Below are positions 58,346-64,000 of a DNA stretch of 64,000 bases, one piece after another. A program made the translations under genes and the position numbers. This DNA is from Azotosporobacter soli (GTDB taxonomy: Bacteria; Bacillota; Negativicutes; SG130): positions 310,001-374,000 of the forward strand of contig NZ_JAUAOA010000003.1 in assembly GCF_030542965.1 (NCBI RefSeq). The letters are read 5' to 3'. How positions within the stretch are numbered: position 1 is the stretch's first letter; the number at the start of each line of letters is the position of its first letter. The notes under the pieces were generated by a model that ran no database searches, was not told the DNA's origin, and was given only the letters and a program-made list of their open reading frames with translations.

Positions 58346-59833
58346 TTACATGATGCCAATCCATTTCCAATAGGTCATGCCAAGCAGCAAAATCAAAAGA
58401 TAGGCTGCCAGCGTGAGTGGAACACCCGTTTTAATGAAATCTTTTACTTCAAACGTCTCTGTACCATATGCCACCATGTTTTGCGGCGCGTTGACCGGCA
58501 GAATGAAACCGAAGCTGATCACGTATTGCAAGATCATTGTCATGCCGACCACATTGACGCCCGGCGTCTTGACGCTTTGCAGCACCGAGATCAGGATCGG
58601 AATAATCGCCGCCGCCAATGCGGTAGCGCTGGCAAAGCCCAGATGAATGACAATCAAGAACGCGGCTAAACTGGCAAGAATGCCGATTATCGGCATCGTC
58701 TGCAAGCCGAACCAGACAACGACAAACTGCGCCAGCCAGGCAGCCGCTTTAGTCGATAACAATGCCGAACCGAGACTGATTCCGGTACCGAACAGTACCA
58801 GCGTTCCCCAGGGAATCCTGTCCTGCGCCTCTTTCCAGTTCATGATCCCGATGCCAGGCAGCAGCATCAGCGCAATCGCCGCAAGCGTCGTCGACGAGGT
58901 ATCAAACGAATGCAGGATCTTTTCCGTTGACCAGAAGAAGAGCAGCACGAGCGAGAGCGCCAGCAGTTTCTTTTCTGCCAGACTCATCGCGCCCAGCTCC
59001 TGCAGCGCTTTGGCGACAGTTTCTTTGCCGCCCGGCACTTCCTTCATTTCCGGCGGCATGACCTTTAAGAGGACGAAATAAAGCACCACCGACATGATGG
59101 CGGCAAACGGCGCCGCCGCGATAAACCACTCCATCCAGCTGATCGTCTGGCCCAGTTGCTTTTCAATAAAGCCCATTGCAATCATATTTTGCGCCGCTGC
59201 CGTTTTAATGCCGACATTCCAAATGCTGTCGGCCTGTGCAGTCGCAATCATTAAAATCCCGGCAAAACGACTCTTTTTATTTACGCCGAACGCGCTGATG
59301 ATTCCCATCACGATTGGCACCATGCAGGAAACACGCGCCGTCGTGCTGGGCACAAAAAAGCTTAGAATCAGTCCGACCAAAATTACACCAATTAAAATGC
59401 GATTGGTTTTAGCTCCAATCTTAGAAAGAACCAAAAGCGCGATCCGCTTATCAAGCCCCGTCTTCGTCATCGCCGCGGCAATAAAGAGTGCGCCGCCGAC
59501 CAAGGCCAACGCCGTATTGCTAAAACCACTCAGCGCGATTGTAAGCGCCTGCGTAGTGCCGATCAGCTTGTTCGGAGCCGCCATATCGGGCGCCAGACCG
59601 AGAATAAACGCGATCAGTGCGATGATTACCGCAGCGCTGACCGGATAGGAGATGCAGTCACTCATCCAGACAATAATGGAAAACACCAAAATTCCCAGCA
59701 TCCGATGACCGGCAACCGGCAAACCGGCCGGCGTCGGCAGCAAGATGACCGCCGTCAGCGCCGCCAGCGCAAGCAGCAGCCCGTATCGCTTTGCGGCGCC
59801 GTTTTCATTTCTCGCTTCGCTCTTCTTTTCCAT
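58346..59833 (-). CDS. DASS-family Na+:dicarboxylate/tricarboxylate symporter
   Basis: 495 aa from ATG 59833 (AAAGGCGG upstream). SLC13/DASS (CitT/DcuB-like) fold with about 12 membrane segments: HRMLGILVFSIIVWMSDCISYPVSAAVII, VPSTTARVSCMVPIVMGI (the first SNT-like motif as STT) and NAPQNMVAYGTETFEVKDF at the second. Imports C4-dicarboxylates, citrate or sulfonates with sodium. Located downstream of korC with a 177-bp gap. Confidence 0.88.
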   Translation of the reverse strand: MEKKSEARNENGAAKRYGLLLALAALTAVILLPTPAGLPVAGHRMLGILVFSIIVWMSDCISYPVSAAVIIALIAFILGLAPDMAAPNKLIGTTQALTIALSGFSNTALALVGGALFIAAAMTKTGLDKRIALLVLSKIGAKTNRILIGVILVGLILSFFVPSTTARVSCMVPIVMGIISAFGVNKKSRFAGILMIATAQADSIWNVGIKTAAAQNMIAMGFIEKQLGQTISWMEWFIAAAPFAAIMSVVLYFVLLKVMPPEMKEVPGGKETVAKALQELGAMSLAEKKLLALSLVLLFFWSTEKILHSFDTSSTTLAAIALMLLPGIGIMNWKEAQDRIPWGTLVLFGTGISLGSALLSTKAAAWLAQFVVVWFGLQTMPIIGILASLAAFLIVIHLGFASATALAAAIIPILISVLQSVKTPGVNVVGMTMILQYVISFGFILPVNAPQNMVAYGTETFEVKDFIKTGVPLTLAAYLLILLLGMTYWKWIGIM

Positions 59834-60010
59834 ACGATTCCGCCTTTCTTTTTCTCTTAGTTGGAATCTTCCGTCTTTTCGCCAAAGTAAAAACGCTGCA
59901 CAGCCGCACAAAGCAAAGCCAAAGACAGCGGAAAACGAATGTAACGTTTTGCTTTTTCGTTCTCCACGTTCTTTCACACGTCGTTGTGCAAGCGCGCAGC
60001 GCTTTCGTTT

Positions 60011-60535
60011 CTATTTTACCGATTCATAACCGAGACGCAGCGCCTCCATGTTTTTGGCAACGGTCGCCGGAGGTACACGGTGCGCAACCGCTTTTTGAAT
60101 CGTTTCAAACGATACCACGTTCGTCACCTTGACTAAGACGCCAAGCGCGATGATATTGGCAAAGAGGTCGCGCCCCAGTTTTTCCTGCGCCAGACGCGTA
60201 ATCGGCGTCTTAACGATTCGGCCGCCAAACACAGGTACTTCCGGAACCAAATCCTCATCGATAATTAAGATTCCGCTTGTCGGCAGATCGGCGATATATT
60301 TCTGCGCTGCCTGCTGCGTCATCGCGAGCACGACATTCGGCGTTACGACTTTCGGATGATAAATGAAACTGTCCGCAATGATGACCTCGGCCTTCGACGC
60401 GCCGCCGCGCGCTTCCGGTCCGTACGATTGCGACTGCACCGCTTCCTTGCCTTCCATGATCGCGGCTTCCGCCAAAATAATACCGGCGGTGATTACCCCT
60501 TGACCGCCCGAGCCTGATAATCGGATCTGGTTCAT
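60011..60535 (-). CDS. korC: 2-oxoacid:ferredoxin oxidoreductase gamma subunit
   Basis: 174 aa from ATG 60535, overlapping the korB stop by 4 bp. GSGGQGVITAGIILAEAAIMEGKEAVQSQSYGPEARGG is the gamma-domain signature of 2-oxoglutarate:ferredoxin oxidoreductases. The subunit links the catalytic alpha/beta pair to the complex. Cytoplasmic. Confidence 0.95.
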   Translation of the reverse strand: MNQIRLSGSGGQGVITAGIILAEAAIMEGKEAVQSQSYGPEARGGASKAEVIIADSFIYHPKVVTPNVVLAMTQQAAQKYIADLPTSGILIIDEDLVPEVPVFGGRIVKTPITRLAQEKLGRDLFANIIALGVLVKVTNVVSFETIQKAVAHRVPPATVAKNMEALRLGYESVK

Positions 60536-61350
60536 ACTTCTCCCTCCCCTGCCATGCAGATGACCTGCGCATATTCGCTGCAATATTCGGGGAACTGGCT
60601 CTTATGCAGTACACCGGTCGGAATTTTTCCTTCGCGCTGTTCTTCGCTCATTTTTTCGTAAGCGATCAGCGGCACGGCTTGCTGGCTCATGCCTTTCAGC
60701 ATCGCGGCCGCATCGCCGAGCTTGTTGCGACGGCCGTATGAGATCGGGCACGGCGTCATTGTTTCAACAAACGAAAACCCCTTATTGGCGATGCCCTCTG
60801 CAATCAGGTCAACCATCTGGTTCACATGATAGGCCGTACTGCGTGCAACATAGGTCGCACCGGCCGCCTTCGCCAATTCACAGGCGTCAAAAGCACGGTC
60901 GACGCTGCCATAAGGCGCAGTTGTCGCCTTCTTGCCGAGCGGCGTGAGCGGCGATGCCTGACCGCCGGTCATGCCGTAAATGTTGTTGTTAAACAAGACG
61001 ACGGTCAGATCGACGTTGCGCCGTGCGCCATGGATGAAATGGTTGCCGCCGATAGCCGTGCAGTCGCCGTCGCCGGTGATGACGATGACGTTCAGTTCCG
61101 GATTTGCCAGCTTGATGCCGGTTGCAAACGGGATCGCCCGACCGTGCGCGGTATGCAGCGTGTCAAAGTCCATATAACCGGAAGCGCGCGATGAGCAGCC
61201 GATGCCGGATACGATCACCGTTTTGTTTTGATCAAGGCCCTGTTTGTCGATGGCCTGCGCAATCGCTTTCATCACGATGCCGTTGCCGCAGCCGGGACAC
61301 CAGATATGGGGCAGACGATTCATACGGAAATATTTTTCGTGCGCTCTCAC
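60532..61350 (-). CDS. korB: 2-oxoacid:ferredoxin oxidoreductase beta subunit
   Basis: 272 aa, GTG start 61350 with GGAGG 7 bp upstream, overlapping korA by 4 bp. TPP-binding: IWCPGCGNGIVMKAIAQAI, VSGIGCSSRASGYMDFDTLHTAHGRAIPFATG and VITGDGDCTAIGGNHFIHGARRN. Oxidatively decarboxylates a 2-oxoacid (2-oxoglutarate most likely) to the acyl-CoA, reducing ferredoxin. Confidence 0.95.
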   Translation of the reverse strand: MRAHEKYFRMNRLPHIWCPGCGNGIVMKAIAQAIDKQGLDQNKTVIVSGIGCSSRASGYMDFDTLHTAHGRAIPFATGIKLANPELNVIVITGDGDCTAIGGNHFIHGARRNVDLTVVLFNNNIYGMTGGQASPLTPLGKKATTAPYGSVDRAFDACELAKAAGATYVARSTAYHVNQMVDLIAEGIANKGFSFVETMTPCPISYGRRNKLGDAAAMLKGMSQQAVPLIAYEKMSEEQREGKIPTGVLHKSQFPEYCSEYAQVICMAGEGEV

Positions 61351-62495
61351 TTTGCCACCTCCGCGTTCAGGTCTTCTATCGCCGCGACGATTTCCTGCGG
61401 CGTAAAGATCTCCGTATCATATTTAGGCAGCGATACCACCTTGGCCTGTCCGGCAGCGACCCGCTCCACTTCCAGCACCAATTGGCCGTAATTCATTTCC
61501 GGCACCAGAATCGCTTTTGCCTGCGCCGCAATCTTCTTGATGATCTTGTCGGCGAACGGCCAGATCGTCATCAAGCGTACCATGCCGACCTTGACGCCTT
61601 TCTTGCGCGCCGCTTCCACGCCCGCATACGCGGTCCGCGCCGTGCCGCCGTAAGCGACGACAACGATTTCCGCGTCCTCCATGAAGAACTCATCATAATG
61701 CGTGATTTCATCCTGCGCGCGCATAATTTTTTCATGCAAACGGTGCGTGACATCTTTGGTCAGTTTAGCATTGCCGCTCGGAAAACCGGTTTCGTCATGA
61801 AAGAGACCGGTGACATGATAACGATGTCCGGTTCCGAAATCGGCCGGACTCGGCACCAAGTCGTCCATCGGTTTGAACGGTTTGTATGGTTCGCCTTCGG
61901 TTACGACCGGCTTGCGGCGCGGATAAACGTCGATTTCTTCGGGACGCGGCAGTACGACGCGCTCGCGCATATGCCCGACGACTTCATCGAGTAAGATGAT
62001 GACTGGCGTACGAAACCGTTCTGCATAATTAACAGCCTTTACCGCAACATCAAACGATTCGCGCACGGTCCAAGGCGACAGCGCGATCATCGGATGATCG
62101 CCATGCGTACCCCAGCGCGCCTGCATGATATCTCCCTGCGAAGGAGATGTCGGCTGGCCGGTCGAAGGACCGGTCCGCTGCACATTGACGATAACAGCCG
62201 GAATTTCGGCAATGCAGCCATAACCAATCAATTCCTGTTTCAAAGAAAAGCCAGGGCCGGACGTCGCCGTCAGAACTTTTTTACCGGCCAGCGCCGCGCC
62301 AAGCACGACAGCAATACCGGCAATTTCATCTTCCATTTGGATGAACGTGCCGCCAAGCGCCGGCAGCGCTCCGGCCATGTGTTCGGCAATCTCGGTCGAC
62401 GGCGTGATCGGATAACCGCCAAAAAAGCGCACGCCTGCGGCTAAAGCGCCTTCAGCGCAGGCTTCGTTGCCCTGCATCAATCTTGCTTCGCTCAT
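61347..62495 (-). CDS. korA: 2-oxoacid:ferredoxin oxidoreductase alpha subunit
   Basis: 382 aa from ATG 62495, overlapping korD by 4 bp. GNEACAEGALAAGVRFFGGYPITPSTEIAEHM, TSGPGFSLKQELIGYG, TGPSTGQPTSPSQGDIMQARWGTHGDHPMIALSP, and a C-terminal VPEMNYGQLVLEVER, all typical of KorA. Lacks the fused gamma domain, which is separate as korC. Confidence 0.95.
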   Translation of the reverse strand: MSEARLMQGNEACAEGALAAGVRFFGGYPITPSTEIAEHMAGALPALGGTFIQMEDEIAGIAVVLGAALAGKKVLTATSGPGFSLKQELIGYGCIAEIPAVIVNVQRTGPSTGQPTSPSQGDIMQARWGTHGDHPMIALSPWTVRESFDVAVKAVNYAERFRTPVIILLDEVVGHMRERVVLPRPEEIDVYPRRKPVVTEGEPYKPFKPMDDLVPSPADFGTGHRYHVTGLFHDETGFPSGNAKLTKDVTHRLHEKIMRAQDEITHYDEFFMEDAEIVVVAYGGTARTAYAGVEAARKKGVKVGMVRLMTIWPFADKIIKKIAAQAKAILVPEMNYGQLVLEVERVAAGQAKVVSLPKYDTEIFTPQEIVAAIEDLNAEVAK

Positions 62496-62692
62496 TTGCT
62501 CACCTTCTTTTCCACATAAATGGCATAATCCGGACAGCGCAATTCGCACTGGCCGCAGCCGATACAGTCTTCACCTTTGAGGACTTGAACCTTACTCAAG
62601 GTATCGAGACCCAGCACTTGTTTCGGGCAGAGCCCGACGCAAATGTTGCAGCCTTTGCATCGCTCGCTGATAATTGTGATTTCGTGTTGCAT
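62492..62692 (-). CDS. korD: 2-oxoacid:ferredoxin oxidoreductase delta (ferredoxin-type) subunit
   Basis: 66 aa from ATG 62692 (GGGAGG upstream). Two 4Fe-4S motifs CKGCNICVGLCP and CIGCGQCELRCP. It transfers electrons from the oxidoreductase to ferredoxin. First gene of korDABC; the four genes are tightly overlapped. Confidence 0.95.
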   Translation of the reverse strand: MQHEITIISERCKGCNICVGLCPKQVLGLDTLSKVQVLKGEDCIGCGQCELRCPDYAIYVEKKVSK

Positions 62693-63042
62693 ACTGCGCC
62701 TCCCTGAATTTTTCTTCAATAATCTTCGCTCGACTGGCGGGATAAGCTGCAAACTGTTTGCGCCGCCATGCGAACCGCATCGCCTTTTACATTGACAACA
62801 AAGAACTGTTCTTCTCTGCGTTCAAAGAAAAATCCTCCAGCCAATGCAAGAAACTTTGGCTCACAAATGTGAAAAGCCTGCCGCAGCAGGCTTTCTCTTG
62901 CGAAACGAACCTCGTTGCCTCTCGTCAAAAACATCGCCTTGCTTCAGCAAATGATGCAGCCTGTTATTTCTCTATTTCCCGCAGCACTATTTCTTGCAAC
63001 AATTCGTTTGTCCGTTTCACCGGGACTAAATTGTTAAAATTA
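62693..63042 (-). other. Unusually long leader of the kor operon, no safe gene
   Basis: The sequence between the kor promoter and korD is about 340 nt. It holds a hairpin AAAGCCTGC / GCAGGCTTT (62873-62894) and several short stems. A 72-codon frame on the minus strand (62934-62716) starts at an ATG without a ribosome site, and another frame on the plus strand is similar in quality; neither is convincing. It may be a structured regulatory leader. Confidence 0.4.
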
Positions 63043-63072
63043 ATTCTATCATTCTCGACCACGCTGCGTCAA
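63043..63072 (-). promoter_or_regulatory. Promoter of korDABC
   Basis: Minus strand TTGACG (63072-63067), 18-bp spacer, TAGAAT (63048-63043). Confidence 0.65.
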
Positions 63073-63107
63073 GGCGAACAACTTACACAAAAACGCCATT
63101 TCGCCCC

Positions 63108-63137
63108 TTGACACGTCATTGAATATTATGGTACCAT
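63108..63137 (+). promoter_or_regulatory. Promoter of the SAM riboswitch transcript
   Basis: TTGACA (63108-63113), 18-bp spacer, TACCAT (63132-63137). A closer TATACT (63153) would start inside the aptamer and is therefore less likely. Confidence 0.55.
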
Positions 63138-63160
63138 TGGCATCATCAATTATATACTGA

Positions 63161-63264
63161 CTTCATCGAGAGCAGCCGAGGGACTGGCCCTATGACGCTG
63201 CGGCAACCATCGCAATCTTGCGAACGGTGCCAAATCCATCAGGATCTTTCCTGACAGATGAAGA
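63161..63264 (+). ncRNA. SAM-I (S-box) riboswitch
   Basis: P1 pairs CTTCATC (63161-63167) with GATGAAG (63257-63263). Inside are ATCGAGAGCAGCCGAGGGACTGGCCC-type consensus and CGGCAACC, the core of S-box RNA. Controls the downstream aminotransferase. The TGAAGAG of P1 can pair with CTCTTCA of the terminator as antiterminator. Confidence 0.95.
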
Positions 63265-63289
63265 GCGGATCGCCTCGTAAGCCGATCGA

Positions 63290-63324
63290 GCCTCTTCACT
63301 GTGTGAAGAGGCTTTTCCTTATTT
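63290..63324 (+). terminator. Expression-platform terminator of the SAM riboswitch
   Basis: GCCTCTTCAC / GTGAAGAGGC perfect 10-bp stem, 3-nt loop, then TTTTCCTTATTTT. Confidence 0.92.
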
Positions 63325-63351
63325 TAAACGGCTATAAAGGAGAATTACACT

Positions 63352-64000
63352 ATGTCAAACACCTTACTGCCTTACGCTTCCGAAAAAGCCAGCCAGTTCA
63401 GCGAATCGGTCATCCGTGAAATGTCGCGCATCGCCGCCGCGCATCAGGCGATCAATCTCGCACAGGGTTTCCCCGACTTTCCTGCGCCGAACGAAATCAA
63501 AGAGGCCGCGGTCACGGCAATTAACAGCGATTACAATCAATATGCGATCACCTGGGGCAGTCAGTCGCTGCGTGAAGCGATCGCCTGGAAGAGCCGGCGC
63601 GATTACGGCATCGAACTCGATCCGCAGCGCCAAATCACCGTTTGCTGCGGCTCAACGGAAGGCATGATCGCCACGCTACTCGCTACCGTCAATCCAGGCG
63701 ATGAAGTGATCATTTTCCAGCCTTTCTACGAAAATTATGGACCCGACGCCATCTTGTGCGGTGCGACGCCGCGCTATGTCGCGCTGCAGCCGCCGTCCTT
63801 CTCTTTCTCGCCGGACGAACTGAGCGCCGCTTTTAATGAACGCACCCGAGCCATTATCATCAACACGCCGAATAACCCGACCGGCAAAGTTTTTAACCGT
63901 GACGAACTGCAGCTGATCGCCGATCTTTGCATCAAACACGACGTCCTAGCGATCACCGATGAGATTTATGAGCACATCTTATTCGACGGCGCGCTTCATG
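63352..64000 (+). CDS. Methionine-type PLP aminotransferase (3' truncated)
   Basis: First 216 codons; the gene leaves the window. AAAGGAG precedes ATG 63352. Class I aminotransferase with AINLAQGFPDFPAPNEIKEAAV, SDYNQYAITWGSQSLREAIAWK, IIINTPNNPTGKVFNRDE and ITDEIYEHILFDG; the PLP-binding lysine lies beyond the window. The sequence pattern is that of YbdL-like/MtnE-type enzymes that use methionine, and the SAM-I riboswitch upstream supports a role in methionine or methylthio recycling. Other 2-oxoacid specificities remain possible. Confidence 0.92.
   Translation, partial: MSNTLLPYASEKASQFSESVIREMSRIAAAHQAINLAQGFPDFPAPNEIKEAAVTAINSDYNQYAITWGSQSLREAIAWKSRRDYGIELDPQRQITVCCGSTEGMIATLLATVNPGDEVIIFQPFYENYGPDAILCGATPRYVALQPPSFSFSPDELSAAFNERTRAIIINTPNNPTGKVFNRDELQLIADLCIKHDVLAITDEIYEHILFDGALH

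Noticed and set aside
62758-63111. 117-codon plus-strand ORF upstream of the SAM riboswitch
   Set aside because: No ribosome site, no recognised domain, and it runs antisense over the kor leader and promoter.
63124-63158. TATTAT or TATACT as -10 box for the SAM riboswitch transcript
   Set aside because: TATTAT is too close to TTGACA (10-bp spacer), and TATACT would start the RNA within the aptamer.
1-64000. tRNA, rRNA, IS elements or phage genes
   Set aside because: No cloverleaf, rRNA core, transposase, integrase or phage structural motif was recognised anywhere in the window.

Overview
The window is about 64 kb of a roughly 50-55% GC bacterial chromosome. It reads as a diderm, anaerobic Firmicute of the Negativicutes, most likely Sporomusaceae-like (inference). 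The reasons are: strong AGGAGG-type ribosome sites with frequent TTG/GTG starts, clostridial-style regulation (SAM-I and c-di-GMP-I riboswitches, sigma-54 activators, SorC, TrmB and DeoR regulators), anaerobic metabolism (ferredoxin-dependent 2-oxoacid oxidoreductase, ATP-type PEP carboxykinase, DcuC, a molybdoenzyme, a two-gene SufBC system), and a signal-peptide beta-barrel protein that implies an outer membrane. Both ends cut genes: a periplasmic binding protein on the left and an aminotransferase on the right.

Layout. 1-3204 (+): a binding protein followed by a sensor histidine kinase. 3275-11878 (-): sufBC, a lipoprotein, an HD protein, a TrmB regulator, and a Cof phosphatase/ABC-F/NhaA operon. 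12277-14007 (+): an outer-membrane barrel protein and an exported member of the SAM-hydrolase family. 14049-20379 (-): a metalloprotease/binding-protein/YjbR operon, then an amidohydrolase + DcuC pair with its own three-part regulator. 20492-26257: small genes, a divergent GpsA, a HAD phosphatase, a DeoR regulator, a membrane-anchored cysteine hydrolase and an EamA exporter. 26316-28641 (-): a MetF fused to a cysteine-rich C-terminal domain, with an Fe-S QueG-like protein. 28999-29772 (+): an orphan amino-acid binding protein behind an attenuator-like leader.

29842-34906 (-) is a thiol module: a cystine symporter, a CoA-disulfide-reductase-type flavoprotein and a four-Cys TSCPD protein. They sit behind a textbook sigma-54 promoter with three upstream repeats, next to a sigma-54 activator whose GAF domain carries a cysteine cluster. 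35082-40760 holds pckA, a nitroreductase, an HD-GYP/response-regulator pair, and a c-di-GMP-I riboswitch controlling an MpsC/DUF2294-like gene. 40879-43292 is a cytoplasmic-looking molybdopterin oxidoreductase preceded by 19 perfect copies of a 7-bp repeat, and then a 122-bp imperfect palindrome.

43509-50948 is mostly housekeeping: a zinc ribbon, slipin, C_GCAxxG protein, S41 protease, phosphoglucomutase, CutC, an ASCH-like protein and a Cof phosphatase. 51009-58193 is a complete L-ascorbate utilisation system (ulaCABDEFG order) governed by a SorC-family regulator. The same 34-bp two-part operator, at the same offset from the -10 box, occurs at the ula promoter and at a second promoter for a paralogous EIIB plus a Cof phosphatase. 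58346-62692 (-): a DASS symporter and korDABC. 63108-64000 (+): a SAM-I riboswitch with terminator upstream of a methionine-type aminotransferase.

The most distinctive items are the SorC two-operator regulon with a duplicated EIIB, the sigma-54 thiol module, the c-di-GMP riboswitch target, the 19x heptamer tract, and the exported SAM-hydrolase-family protein that has lost the catalytic histidine.
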